From Dyella solisilvae (GTDB taxonomy: Bacteria; Pseudomonadota; Gammaproteobacteria; Xanthomonadales; Rhodanobacteraceae): 64,000 nucleotides of DNA. The position numbers and the translations under genes were made by a program. Shown one piece after another: positions 49,108 to 59,670 of the stretch. Each line of letters opens with the position of its first letter. The first letter of the stretch is position 1. Location of the stretch: the NCBI RefSeq assembly GCF_003351225.1, contig NZ_QQSY01000007.1, positions 1-64,000 of the forward strand, given 5' to 3'. The notes under the pieces were generated by a model. That model saw nothing but the letters and a program-made list of their open reading frames with translations, was not told where the DNA came from and did not search any database.

Positions 49108-50778
49108 TTACGGCAGCCCGGCGGCGTGGGACGTCAGCCGTCGGCGCAGATCGTCGGCCAGACGCAGGCTGAGCGCCACGATGGTGAAGGTGGGGAAAGC
49201 CCAGCCGCCGGTGGGAAACACCGAGCTGCCCGCGATGTGCAGGTTGTCTATGCCGTGCACCTTGCCCTGTCGATCGACGACGCCCGTCCGCGGGTCGTCA
49301 GACATGCGCGTCGCGCCCATGTGGTGCGCGGTGCCGTGCACCTGAGGGGGTTCCTGCGCGTCGTCGGCCAGCCAGGGTTCGAGCTGGAAGCGCCCGTTGC
49401 TGGCGCGCGCCAGTTCATGGCCGCTCATCGTCGCCGCCTGCCGATAGGTGTAGCGATCCAGCGGGGTGAGTCGCCAATCGACGTGGACCTTGCGCTGGCC
49501 CAGTGCGTCGGTTTCGTCGCCCAGCGTGATGCGGCTGTCCGGGTTCGGAGCCTGCTCGAAGAAGCCCACCAGTTCGATATGGCTGCTGGCGACGGTTGGA
49601 CGATCGGCCAGTTTGTGCAGGCAGGCCCGCACGATGTCGCCGACGCCCAGCCCGAGCCGCAGCGCGGTCATGCTGAGGCTGGCCGGCGCGGCCACTGCTT
49701 CGGCCGCGGGGCCGTTGCGCATGGCGGCGCAAAGGCGCGCTTCGAGCAAGGCACTTTCATCGGGTACCGAGCGGCGCAGCGCCGAGCGCAATTCGCGCAA
49801 CGCGCGGACGCCACGCGGCATGGGGCCTTCCACCGCAAACGGATGGACGCGCCCATTCAGCACGCGATGTCGGCGCTGGTAGTGGTGCGAAAGCCCGATT
49901 TCCGGAAAGGCCGGTAACTGATGGCGACTGCGATGGCGTTCGTAGGGGCGCGTGACACGATGCGGCTCATCGGTGCTGAGGGCGCCCAGCCTGCCGCTGG
50001 GGTGATCCATGAAATAGCGGCCCACGACGTCGTGCCGGTTGCCCAGCCCTTCGGGTATCACCGAATTGGACAACAGCAACAGGCGCGCGTTTTCGATGCC
50101 GCCGCACGCGAGCACGAAATGCCGCGCGCGCACGGCGCCGCGGCGGCCGTCCAGCGAGCCGATGGTGGCCGACCGCACGGCCGAACCGTTGGCCGTTGGA
50201 ACCAGCTCAAGCAGGTTGGCGTGCAGCAGCACATCGATGTTCGGCGCCTGCTCAAGCTGCTGGCGGTAAGCGTCGCCGAACAGCACCGGGCTGCGCCCGA
50301 ACACCTGGTTGACCAGCTTGCCATCGTCGAAAACGATGGGCGGCCGTGGCGTCGGGCTGGTGAACGAACCGTCCGCGAAGTCGAGCCCGTCCAACTGGCA
50401 GAAGGCGCGGGCGCGTGCGTAATACGGTTCGAGCTCGGCATAGCTGATGGGCCAGCCGCTGTGCGGCACCCAGTCGCGCTCGGCCATGTCGTACTGGCTC
50501 AGCGGAATGCAGCCGCCGCCCCACAGGTTGCAGCTGCCGCCGAACACGCGCATGCGCGAGTTATCGGCATCAAACGGCACGGGGCCGACAGAACTGCCTT
50601 CACAGAGCGCCTGGTTACGCTGCTCGCCAGCCAGTCCACCACTCTCGATAAGGCACACCCGAATGTCGGTACCGATGAACGCATGCGCAATGGCGATGCC
50701 GGCAGCGCCGGCGCCGATCACGCACAGGTCGGCTTCGATGTCGGCCGGGTGCGAGCCGGTCAGGTAATCGATGATCAC
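49108..50778 (-). CDS. GMC-family FAD-dependent oxidoreductase
   Basis: A 556-aa flavoprotein. The FAD-binding dinucleotide fold is CVIGAGAAGIAIA (about residue 20), followed by LIESGG, then the GGSCNLWGGG segment and a C-terminal GMC_oxred_C half with HHMGATRMS, LHIAGSSVFPTGG. Family members oxidise alcohol groups of sugars, sterols or cyclitols. Here a sugar hydroxyl of an EPS precursor or a hydroxyl on the peptide is possible. Start is a GTG at 50778, preceded by AGGGGAG. Upstream, a 105-base gap separates it from the uronate epimerase. Confidence 0.82.
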   Translation of the reverse strand: MIIDYLTGSHPADIEADLCVIGAGAAGIAIAHAFIGTDIRVCLIESGGLAGEQRNQALCEGSSVGPVPFDADNSRMRVFGGSCNLWGGGCIPLSQYDMAERDWVPHSGWPISYAELEPYYARARAFCQLDGLDFADGSFTSPTPRPPIVFDDGKLVNQVFGRSPVLFGDAYRQQLEQAPNIDVLLHANLLELVPTANGSAVRSATIGSLDGRRGAVRARHFVLACGGIENARLLLLSNSVIPEGLGNRHDVVGRYFMDHPSGRLGALSTDEPHRVTRPYERHRSRHQLPAFPEIGLSHHYQRRHRVLNGRVHPFAVEGPMPRGVRALRELRSALRRSVPDESALLEARLCAAMRNGPAAEAVAAPASLSMTALRLGLGVGDIVRACLHKLADRPTVASSHIELVGFFEQAPNPDSRITLGDETDALGQRKVHVDWRLTPLDRYTYRQAATMSGHELARASNGRFQLEPWLADDAQEPPQVHGTAHHMGATRMSDDPRTGVVDRQGKVHGIDNLHIAGSSVFPTGGWAFPTFTIVALSLRLADDLRRRLTSHAAGLP

Positions 50779-50883
50779 GCCACTCCCCTAAGGACACGCT
50801 TGGGTTCAAACGTCGTGTTGCAGGCGGAACGGATCCGGGCGGGCCGGGCGCGTCATGCGGGGTGATCTACTGGCTGCGGCCTT

Positions 50884-51894
50884 TCAAACGCCGTAGTACG
50901 CGCGATACCAGCGTACAAAGTTGTCCACGCCAGTTTCTACCGAAACCTGCGGCCTATAGCCAACGGCCTGTATCAGGTCGGTAACATCGGCCTCCGTGTC
51001 TGGCACGTCGCCTGGCTGCAACGGCAGCAGCTCCATGTTGGCCTTGCGACCGAGGCACTGCTCAAGCACTTCGATGTAGTGCAGCAGTTCCACCGGGCGC
51101 TCGTTGCCGATGTTGAACAGACGGTAGGGGGCGACGCCGCTGCTGGCCGGATCGGGCGCGTTGCTGTCCCAGCGCGAGTCGATCGGCGGCGCCTTGTCCA
51201 GCGTGCGAATCACGCCTTCAACGATGTCGTCCACGTAGGTGAAGCTGCGCTTGTGCCGGCCATGGTTGAACACGCGAATCGGCTCGCCGGCCAGGATCGC
51301 CCGGGTGAACAGGAACAGCGCCATGTCCGGGCGACCCCACGGACCATAGACCGTGAAAAAGCGCAGGCCGGAGCAGGGAATGCCATAGAGATGCGCGTAG
51401 CTGTGCGCCATCTGCTCGTTGGCTTTCTTGGTCGCCGCATACAAAGTGAGCGGGTGCTCGGCGGACTTGTGCTCGGAGAACGGCATCGCCGTGTTGGCGC
51501 CGTAGACCGAACTGGTGGAGGCGTACACCAGATGCTCCACGCCATGCTGGCGGCAACCCTCCAGCACATGCAGGAAGCCGACCACATTGCTGCTTGCGTA
51601 CACGTGCGGGTTCTCCGCCGCGTAGCGCACGCCGGCCTGCGCGGCCAGGTGCACCACGCGCTGCGGGCGGTGCTGGGCGAACAGGCGCTCCATCGCATCG
51701 CGATCGGCGAGGTCGGCATGGACGTGGCTGTAGCCGCGACGCTCCGCGAAACGCGCGAGACGCGCCTGCTTCAACGTCACGTCGTAGTAGTCATTGAGGT
51801 TGTCCAGACCGACCACTTCGTCGCCACGGTCCAGCAGGCGTTCGGCGACGTAGGAACCAATGAAGCCGGCGGTGCCGGTAACCAACACTTTCAT
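50884..51894 (-). CDS. UDP-glucuronate 4-epimerase-like protein
   Basis: An extended SDR epimerase, 336 aa, with TGTAGFIGSYV (NAD binding), the family-typical GLDNLNDYYDVTLKQARL, STSSVYG, catalytic YAATKKANE and RFFTVYGPWGRPDMA. These blocks mark the UDP-glucuronate/UDP-galacturonate epimerase group. Next to the UDP-sugar dehydrogenase it should provide a 4-epimer of a UDP-uronic or N-acetyl-uronic acid for the EPS. Start at ATG 51894 with AAGGACT upstream; 11 bases separate it from the dehydrogenase stop. Confidence 0.85.
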   Translation of the reverse strand: MKVLVTGTAGFIGSYVAERLLDRGDEVVGLDNLNDYYDVTLKQARLARFAERRGYSHVHADLADRDAMERLFAQHRPQRVVHLAAQAGVRYAAENPHVYASSNVVGFLHVLEGCRQHGVEHLVYASTSSVYGANTAMPFSEHKSAEHPLTLYAATKKANEQMAHSYAHLYGIPCSGLRFFTVYGPWGRPDMALFLFTRAILAGEPIRVFNHGRHKRSFTYVDDIVEGVIRTLDKAPPIDSRWDSNAPDPASSGVAPYRLFNIGNERPVELLHYIEVLEQCLGRKANMELLPLQPGDVPDTEADVTDLIQAVGYRPQVSVETGVDNFVRWYRAYYGV

Positions 51895-51905
51895 GATGCG
51901 AGTCC

Positions 51906-53183
<1,278 letters not shown>

Positions 53184-53890
53184 GCCGGGCTTCCGCTGTC
53201 TGTGGGGTAGGGCATGGAGCAGACCCGCAGGTTATCCGATGGGTCACCCGGTGAACACAGCGTCGGTGCATGCCCCTGTGTGTCGTCGTCGCAAGATCGC
53301 ATGCATCGGGCGGTGCGTCATGCGCGTCGGCGACGCAAGGCTAGCAGGGTCGCCAGGCTTTTCCGCCAGGCCAGAGGTGGCTTATCGGAAGGTGAATGTG
53401 TCGGATGTGACGTGGGCGCCGCTTGCTGGGGCTGCGCATGGATTCGTCTTGGCGCTGGGACCGGTGAGTCGCCCGTCTGGGCTCGATGAGAGGGCGCCTG
53501 CAGCCGGGCGTTGGCGGGGCCGCTGGGTCTTCGCTCGGGCGCTCGATGAGGAGAGGGGTGTTTGGTGTATAGATCCCAACCTTTTGAATCAACGAGGAAA
53601 AGGCGGCAGTTTTTCGCCTGATTCAGAGGGCGTTTCTCGCGCTGGGCCACTGCTGCGACCAGCGGGGCTGGATCGCAAGAGGAGGCGCGGCCCGTCAGGG
53701 CAATGTGCGTCGCCACATGGAAAGCGCAATCCGGTTAGCGAATTGCGCCACCTTGAAGCCATGGGGGCCTGCCTGGTGAGTGGCCTGCGCGCGCTGCCGT
53801 GCTCGTATCGTGACCGCGCGCTTCCATTTCTGATACGGTCGCCGACCGGCCGCAGGACGAGCGACCAGTTCAGTCAGCAAAGGAAACGCG
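53184..53890. other. Intergenic region, 707 bp, no gene recognised
   Basis: Between the divergent UDP-sugar dehydrogenase and the decayed hydroxylase gene. Short open frames on both strands are Arg/Ser/Gly-rich shadows without ribosome sites. A stem with GAATCA (about 53586-53591) and TGATTC (about 53619-53624), enclosing GGCG...CGCC, is the only structure I see. The gene normally upstream of a PiuC hydroxylase (a TonB-dependent receptor) is absent, so this may be the scar of a deletion. Confidence 0.5.
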
Positions 53891-54364
53891 ATGCTATTCC
53901 ACATTCCCGACGTACTGACTGCTGACGAGCCGATGCACCGCCGCCCGCGCCAGCCAGTGGAGAAATGTGTGACGGCGGTTTACCGACCGGCGGCGTGCCG
54001 TACGGGCGTACCCGTGCGTACTGACCTTTCCGCAACATGGTTCCTCAATAATCCGGCCAATGATGACGCTGGCGACCCGGTCATCGGGGACAGGCTCGGC
54101 GCCCACCCGGCCGCGATCGCGGCGGTGGGCATGATCCTGCATGGCGCCGGCCATCTGAACGGCATGGAGCCGATGACTCGCCGCAGGAGGTTGGCGTCAT
54201 CGTTCAGGATCCAGGATCCGATGCGCGAGGAGCGGCTGCGTCGTAAGCTCCCGGAACCTGATGTATCCATTCCGGGTCTCATCCGGACCAACGCCCCGCA
54301 TACCGACGTGCTTCGATTGACTGCCAACCACCACAACCTGCCGTGCGCCAAGTCCGGGACATGA
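53891..54364 (+). pseudogene. piuC: Decayed PKHD-type Fe(II)/2-oxoglutarate hydroxylase (piuC remnant)
   Basis: The 157-aa frame matches two separated parts of PiuC. The start MLFHIPDVLTADE is the PiuC N-terminus. Further on, DLSATWFLNNPANDDAGDPV resembles the [20 protein letters not shown] region and LRLTANHHNLPCAKSGT resembles the C-terminus. Roughly a third of the expected ~225 residues between them is missing, and the HxD and downstream catalytic His segments are absent or altered, so it is very likely inactive. The deletion kept the frame, and the stop overlaps the start of the Sel1-repeat gene (ATGA), as in intact piuC-sel1 operons. Intact piuC products act in iron uptake by siderophores. 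Confidence 0.75.
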
Positions 54365-55080
54365 GCGGGACGCACGGCGCCACACGCACCGACGAGCTGC
54401 TGCATCTGCTGCGGACGTCGCCCGCGCGCGTGCACACGACCTTGCTGGCGCAGGCGCTGGCGGGGGATGCCGCCTCGCAGTTGGCGGTGGCGCAAACCTT
54501 CCTGGAAGGCATCGGCTGCCAGCGCGACATGGCTGAAGCGCTGTATTGGTTCCAGCTTGCGGCCCACCAGGGTGAGCCGATGGCGATGAACATGATCGGG
54601 CGCATCCACCAGAACGGCTGGGGCGTGCCGGTGAATGTCGAACTGGCCGCGGTCTGGTATCGCGAGTCCGCCGAGCATGCTTCGGACTGGGGCATGTACA
54701 ACTACGCCTGCCTGCTGGCCCATGGCCGGGGCGTGCTGCAAAACCGCAAGGAAGCCTTCCACTGGTTCCGTTGCGCGGCTGAGGCAGGGCACGCCCGCGC
54801 CATGCATTTCCTCGGTCAGTACTACGAATACGGTTGGGAAACCGAGCCGGACTCCGAGGCGGCGCGCGAACTTTATCGGCGTTCGGCCGAGAAGGGCGAC
54901 TATCGCGGCAAGTGCAGCTGGGCCTCGGTGCTCACTGAGGAAGGACGCATCGAAGAGGCCTGCGCGCTGCTGCGCTCGGCGATCGCCGTGGCGCCCGATC
55001 ATTTCGCCGAGGCGCTGCGCAGCGACTTGCTCCAGTCGCAACATCCTCAGTTGCGCGCGCTGGCGGCAGGGTCGCTCTAG
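54361..55080 (+). CDS. Sel1-repeat protein
   Basis: A 239-aa protein with about four Sel1-like/TPR-like helix-turn-helix repeats: AEALYWFQLAAHQGEPMAMN, AAVWYRESAEHASDWGMYN, AFHWFRCAAEAGHARAMH and ARELYRRSAEKGDYRGK. No signal peptide. Proteins of this kind commonly follow piuC. The start at 54361 is preferred to 54343 because it makes an ATGA overlap with the piuC stop. It is intact although its partner is decayed, so it may be kept for another function or is simply not yet lost. Confidence 0.82.
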   Translation: MSGTHGATRTDELLHLLRTSPARVHTTLLAQALAGDAASQLAVAQTFLEGIGCQRDMAEALYWFQLAAHQGEPMAMNMIGRIHQNGWGVPVNVELAAVWYRESAEHASDWGMYNYACLLAHGRGVLQNRKEAFHWFRCAAEAGHARAMHFLGQYYEYGWETEPDSEAARELYRRSAEKGDYRGKCSWASVLTEEGRIEEACALLRSAIAVAPDHFAEALRSDLLQSQHPQLRALAAGSL

Positions 55081-55138
55081 ACACCATGGGTGGCTTCGCG
55101 CCACTCACGGTTCGTTGGATGCTCCCACAACAATCCGT

Positions 55139-55169
55139 GATCGGGCGTGCCATGGCGGCACGCCCGATC
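55139..55169. terminator. Strong hairpin between convergent genes (bidirectional terminator)
   Basis: GATCGGGCGTGCC (55139-55151) and GGCACGCCCGATC (55157-55169) pair perfectly over 13 bp with a 5-base loop, in the 101-base gap between the converging Sel1 and DUF2076 genes. No U-run follows, but the stem is long and G+C-rich, so a two-way terminator or mRNA-end stabiliser is likely. Confidence 0.65.
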
Positions 55170-55181
55170 GTCAGAGGCTGA

Positions 55182-55838
55182 TTACGCCCAGCTGTTGTCG
55201 TCGAAACCACCGCCGCTGCCGTCGTCGAAATCATCCGACGAGGCAAAGTCCTGGTCGTTGCTGACGTCACGGTCGCGCGAGCGGTCGTCGTCGTAATAGT
55301 TGTTCTCGGTGACGTTCTCGATCACCGTCGGCTGGCCGCCGCCGCCAAAGAAGCCGCCACCGCCGTGGTGGCCACCCAGCAGGTTTTCGATGCCGTCAAA
55401 CAGGAACATGCCACCCGCCACACCGGCGGCGGTGGTCGCTGCCTGCGAGAGGAAGCTGGGCGCCGCGGCCGGCGGTTGCGCAGGCGCCCCACCGAACAAG
55501 CGCTCGCGCCAGCCCGGCGCTGCGGCCGGTTGCGCCGGAGCCTGCGGCGGGTAGGGCGGCGGGACGGCGCCCCAGGCCGGCTGCTGCTGTCCGCCGAGGA
55601 AGCTGCCGCCGCCCTGCTGTGCGCCGAGCTGCGCCTGCAGCTGGGCGATCTGCGCCTTGGCGCCTTCCAGTGCCTGTTGCTGCAACAGGCTGCGTTGCAC
55701 CAGCAGGTACAGCGCATCGGGTTGCATGGCCAGGCGCTGGCGAATCAATGCGTCCGCTTGGGGATCCTTGGCCACACCACCGGTGGCGGCCAGGCGCTGG
55801 AGGAAATCATCGAGTAGCTGTTGTTCCTGCGGGGTCAT
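55182..55838 (-). CDS. DUF2076 domain protein
   Basis: A 218-aa protein of the DUF2076 family. The N-terminal helical part is conserved (MTPQEQQLLDDFLQRL, DALIRQRLAMQPDALYLLVQ, LEGAKAQIAQLQAQL), followed by a Gln/Pro/Ala/Gly-rich region, WRERLFGG, a hydrophobic FLSQAATTAAGVAGGMFL and a Gly- and Asp-rich acidic tail (SSDDFDDGSGGGFDD). Family function is unknown, with a proposed periplasmic or ligand-binding role. The start at 55838 (MTPQEQ) is preceded by GGAG; the frame upstream is rejected. Confidence 0.87.
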   Translation of the reverse strand: MTPQEQQLLDDFLQRLAATGGVAKDPQADALIRQRLAMQPDALYLLVQRSLLQQQALEGAKAQIAQLQAQLGAQQGGGSFLGGQQQPAWGAVPPPYPPQAPAQPAAAPGWRERLFGGAPAQPPAAAPSFLSQAATTAAGVAGGMFLFDGIENLLGGHHGGGGFFGGGGQPTVIENVTENNYYDDDRSRDRDVSNDQDFASSDDFDDGSGGGFDDNSWA

Positions 55839-56342
55839 GACTTGCGGTGTCTCCAAGGATGAGCGAACGGGGTCCACTGTGGCGCGCAGCATGCCAGGCG
55901 GGCAGTGCCGGAAGTGTGCCCGGCTCGCGTGACATCAAGGGGGACGACAGATTTATTTGCTTGCCAGTCAGCTGGCGCATGGGCGCAATTAGTTGCGAAG
56001 CCGGGCGCGGGCCGTCATGGGTTGCTGGTGAAACCTTCAATGACCTTGCTCGATTCGTCGTACCCGACGCGCCCTGGCGTGCGCGTGGATGAAGATCCGG
56101 CGCAATCGTGCGTCATTCCATCAAGCAGACCAACGAGGATCATTCCCGTTTCGCATCCGTCGAGTGATTGGGCACTTGGCGCACACGCGGTTGTCATCAT
56201 TTTTATCGGACAGTGGATGGGTTGCATGGCCCCGCCCGGTATCGATGCACCTGATACGCGGGGCCGCCGCCCGTTTCATTCATCCTGCGACGACACAGTC
56301 GTTGTTCGCCGGGCATTCCAGTCGAAACATGGGGACCACGCC
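55839..56342. other. Divergent intergenic region, 504 bp
   Basis: Holds the promoters for the DUF2076 gene (minus) and the DUF3141 gene (plus). An A/T-rich stretch at about 55950-55995 (AGATTTATTTGC, GCGCAATTAGTTGC) is the best promoter candidate. An open frame runs through it in the DUF3141 frame, but the translated residues lack any domain. Confidence 0.5.
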
Positions 56343-58682
56343 ATGGACACAGGAAGAGACGTCGTGCACAGCCAGGAGGTCGCCGCCAAGATCGCGCGAC
56401 TTTGGCAAAAACGAACCCAGCATGCGCTGGAGCACTACGGCGATCGAGTGGGCCGGGCGCTGGAGCCTCATTGGCGCAACGAAGGCCTGCTCAAATCGTG
56501 GGCCGCCCTCGCCAATCCGATCGAAGGCTGGCGCTATGCGGTGGATGCCGCGCAACGATCGGTCCTTTACTGGGACACCCTGCGCGAGCGGGGCACGGAT
56601 TTCGTGGAATCGGCGGTGCAGGGGCTCAAGCCCGTGCTGCATTTCGACTATGAGACGGTGCTGGATGCGCGCCATTTCGAGCGCCCCGTGAATTACGCGC
56701 TGTTGCGCATCGTGCCGCCGGATGGCGTGGTCATCGACGAGCGCAAGCGTCCCTACGTGATCATCGATCCCCGTGCGGGCCACGGGCCAGGTATTGGCGG
56801 CTTCAAGGATGATTCCCAGGTGGGCGTCGCCCTGCGCGCCGGGCATCCGGTGTATTTCGTGGTGTTCTATCGCGACCCGGAGCCGGGCCAGACCCTGCTC
56901 GATGTCTGCGCGGCGGAGCAACGCTTCGTCAGCAAGGTGCGCGACCTGCATCCGGACAGCCCCAAGCCCGCGCTGATCGGCAATTGCCAGGGCGGCTGGG
57001 CCGCGATGATGCTGGCCAGCTCCGATCCGGACACGACCGGGCCGATCGTCATCAACGGCGCGCCCATGTCCTACTGGAGCGGCGCCTGGAGCGAGGGGGC
57101 CGGCGACAACCCCATGCGTTACGCCGGCGGATTGCTGGGCGGAACCTGGCTTGCCTCGTACACCGCGGACCTCGGCGACGGCAAGTTCGATGGCGCCTGG
57201 CTGGTGCAGAACTTCGAGAACCTCAATCTCGCCAACACGTTTTGGGACAAGTACTACAACCTGTACGCGCACATCGACACGGAGCCGGAACGCTTCCTCG
57301 AATTCGAGAAGTGGTGGGGCGGCTTCTACCTGATGAACCGCGAGGAGATCGAATGGATCACACGCAACCTCTTCGTGGGCAACAAACTTTGGTCCGGTGA
57401 GGTGAGCAACGGCCACGGCAAGTCGTTCGATCTGCGCGACATCCGATCGCCGATCATCCTGTTCGCCTCGATGGGCGACAACATCACCCCGCCGCAACAG
57501 GCGTTCAACTGGGTGGCGGACCTCTACGAGAGCACGGACGAGATCAAGGCGCGCGGACAGGTCATCGTCGGCCTGATGCATGAAAGCGTTGGTCACCTCG
57601 GCATCTTCGTGTCGGGCAAGGTGGCGAAAAAGGAACACGCACAGATCGTCTCCGTATTGCAGGCGATCGAGACTTTCCCGCCGGGCCTGTATGGCATGAG
57701 CATCACGGCGACCGAAGCGGGCGAGCATGGGCCGGCTTATGAAGTCTCCTTCCACGAGCTTCGCCTAGAGGACATCGCGGCGCGCCTGAACAAATTCGGG
57801 CGCACCGATGAGAAGCCGTTCGCCGCCGTTGCCGAGGTCTCGGAATTCAACCAGCTGGCCTATCAGCTGTTTGCCCAGCCCTACGTGGAGTCCCTGTCGA
57901 GCGAGGCGAGCGCGCAGGTGTTGCGCGCGCTTCATCCGCTGCGGGTGCAACGATGGGCCTGGTCGGACATGAATCCGTGGCTGTCTTGGTTGGGGCCGGC
58001 GGCCAAGGCCATCAAGGCCGATCGCAAGCCGGCAGACGCCGCCAATGGCTGGCGCGCGTTCGAGAAGTCCGGCGCGGACGTGCTCAGCGCCTCGCTGGAT
58101 TGCTGCACGGCGCTGCGCGACGCCGCGACCGAAGCGCTGTTCTTTGGTGTCTATGCGAATTTGTTCTCGCTGCATCTGGCCAATCGGCACGCGGTGCGTG
58201 AAGAGGCGGCCACACACGCCGCGGTGGATCCACGTGAGCTGCCCTATGTGAAGCATGCGCTGGCCGCGATCGCGGAGGGTGGATACGCCGAGGCGGTGGC
58301 GCGGGTGGCCCATCTGCTGGAACGCAAGGGCGAGCCGCTGCTGTTGAGCCGGCTTGCCATGCGCGACCAGCTGAGCAAGGACTACGCCCAGTTCCTGCCG
58401 CCGTTGCCGCACGATCAATGGCGCAGGATTCGCGGCGAGCAGGAAATCATCGTGCATTACGAGCCCGAGCAGGCGGTGGCGACGCTGCCGCGCTTGCTTG
58501 CCGATCCCGCCGACAGGACCCGCCTGCTTGGCCTGATCGATGCCTTGCTGGCCGATGAGCGTGTGAAGAAGGACTCGCACACCGTCGAACAGGCGTCCGC
58601 CATGGCAACCATACGCAACGTGCTCGGAGAGCCGTCCCTGTTGCCGCAGTCCGCCAAGGTGGCGCCGCCGCCGCAGTCCTGA
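56343..58682 (+). CDS. DUF3141 (PhaC-like) protein
   Basis: A 779-aa protein of the DUF3141 family. The core has the alpha/beta-hydrolase (PHA synthase-like) signature LIGNCQGGWAAMML at about residue 214, in which the nucleophile elbow G-N-C-Q-G has Cys in place of Ser, as in class III PHA synthases. VYFVVFYRDPEPGQTL, SPIILFASMGDNITPP and GLMHESVGHLGIFVSG are also like PhaC, with Asp and His in the expected places. Start at ATG 56343. It heads a cluster with pta, ackA and fabI that recurs in proteobacteria; a link to acyl-CoA/PHA-like storage is inferred from gene order. Confidence 0.85.
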   Translation: MDTGRDVVHSQEVAAKIARLWQKRTQHALEHYGDRVGRALEPHWRNEGLLKSWAALANPIEGWRYAVDAAQRSVLYWDTLRERGTDFVESAVQGLKPVLHFDYETVLDARHFERPVNYALLRIVPPDGVVIDERKRPYVIIDPRAGHGPGIGGFKDDSQVGVALRAGHPVYFVVFYRDPEPGQTLLDVCAAEQRFVSKVRDLHPDSPKPALIGNCQGGWAAMMLASSDPDTTGPIVINGAPMSYWSGAWSEGAGDNPMRYAGGLLGGTWLASYTADLGDGKFDGAWLVQNFENLNLANTFWDKYYNLYAHIDTEPERFLEFEKWWGGFYLMNREEIEWITRNLFVGNKLWSGEVSNGHGKSFDLRDIRSPIILFASMGDNITPPQQAFNWVADLYESTDEIKARGQVIVGLMHESVGHLGIFVSGKVAKKEHAQIVSVLQAIETFPPGLYGMSITATEAGEHGPAYEVSFHELRLEDIAARLNKFGRTDEKPFAAVAEVSEFNQLAYQLFAQPYVESLSSEASAQVLRALHPLRVQRWAWSDMNPWLSWLGPAAKAIKADRKPADAANGWRAFEKSGADVLSASLDCCTALRDAATEALFFGVYANLFSLHLANRHAVREEAATHAAVDPRELPYVKHALAAIAEGGYAEAVARVAHLLERKGEPLLLSRLAMRDQLSKDYAQFLPPLPHDQWRRIRGEQEIIVHYEPEQAVATLPRLLADPADRTRLLGLIDALLADERVKKDSHTVEQASAMATIRNVLGEPSLLPQSAKVAPPPQS

Positions 58683-58727
58683 AAACCGTGTTGTCGCTCA
58701 GTCTCTCGATGCGCCGAGGAGGCGTCG

Positions 58728-59666
58728 ATGGAACAGAAGCACGCGAAGTACCACCGGCTGATCGAGTTTTGCCAGACGCTGCCGCCGTTGCCCGTCGCGG
58801 TCGCCCATCCATGCGACCGTAGTTCGCTGGAGGGGGCGGTGGAAGCGGCCAAGGCCCGACTCATCGCGCCCGTGTTGGTCGGGCCGCGTGCGCGCATCGA
58901 GGCCGTGGCTGCTGAACTTGGTATCGACCTGACGCCGTATCCGATCGTGGATGCGCCCTACAGTCACGCGTCCGCTGCCGCGGCGGTGGAATGCGTGAGG
59001 GACGGGCGGTCCGAAGCGCTCATGAAAGGCAGCCTGCATACCGATGAGCTGATGGCGGCGGTGGTCAAACGCGACACGGGGCTGCGCACGGCCAGGCGCA
59101 TCAGCCATTGCTTCGTGATGGACGTGCCGCAGCACGAAAACCCACTGATCATCACCGATGCGGCGATCAACATCGCACCCACGCTGGAGGAGAAGGTCGA
59201 CATCCTGCAAAACGCCATCGACCTCGGTCATGCCTTGCAGTTTGCCGAGGTGCGCGTGGCGATCCTGTCGGCGATGGAAACGGTCAACCCGAAAGTGCCT
59301 TCGACCATCGAAGCCGCGGCGCTATGCAAGATGGTGGATCGCCATCAGGTCACCGGCGCCCTGGTCGATGGGCCGCTCGCGCTGGATAACGCGATCGACG
59401 AGGAAGCGGCGCGCATCAAGCAGATCCATTCACCGGTGGCCGGTCGCGCCAACGTGTTGATGGTGCCTGATCTCGAGGCCGGCAACATGCTGGCCAAGAG
59501 CCTGTCGTTCCTGGCTGGGGCGGATGCCGCTGGGGTGGTGCTGGGCGCGCGGGTGCCGATCATCCTGACCAGTCGCGCCGACTCGCTGGTGACGCGGCTC
59601 GCTTCCTGCGCGGTGGCGGTGATGGTCGCGCTTTCGCGCCGCGAGGGCGGCAGGATCATGGGATAA
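58728..59666 (+). CDS. pta: Phosphate acetyl/butyryltransferase
   Basis: A 312-aa PTA/PTB-domain protein lacking the enoyl-CoA hydratase half of the bifunctional form. Visible are ARLIAPVLVGP, SEALMKGSLHTDELM, LIITDAAINIAP, VAILSAMETVNPKVPSTIEAA and LVDGPLALDNAIDEEAA. Acetyl-CoA (or propionyl/butyryl-CoA) + phosphate is converted to the acyl phosphate. ATG 58728 follows GAGGAGGC. With ackA next to it the pair would convert acyl-CoA to acylate + ATP. Confidence 0.9.
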   Translation: MEQKHAKYHRLIEFCQTLPPLPVAVAHPCDRSSLEGAVEAAKARLIAPVLVGPRARIEAVAAELGIDLTPYPIVDAPYSHASAAAAVECVRDGRSEALMKGSLHTDELMAAVVKRDTGLRTARRISHCFVMDVPQHENPLIITDAAINIAPTLEEKVDILQNAIDLGHALQFAEVRVAILSAMETVNPKVPSTIEAAALCKMVDRHQVTGALVDGPLALDNAIDEEAARIKQIHSPVAGRANVLMVPDLEAGNMLAKSLSFLAGADAAGVVLGARVPIILTSRADSLVTRLASCAVAVMVALSRREGGRIMG

Positions 59667-59670
59667 GCGC

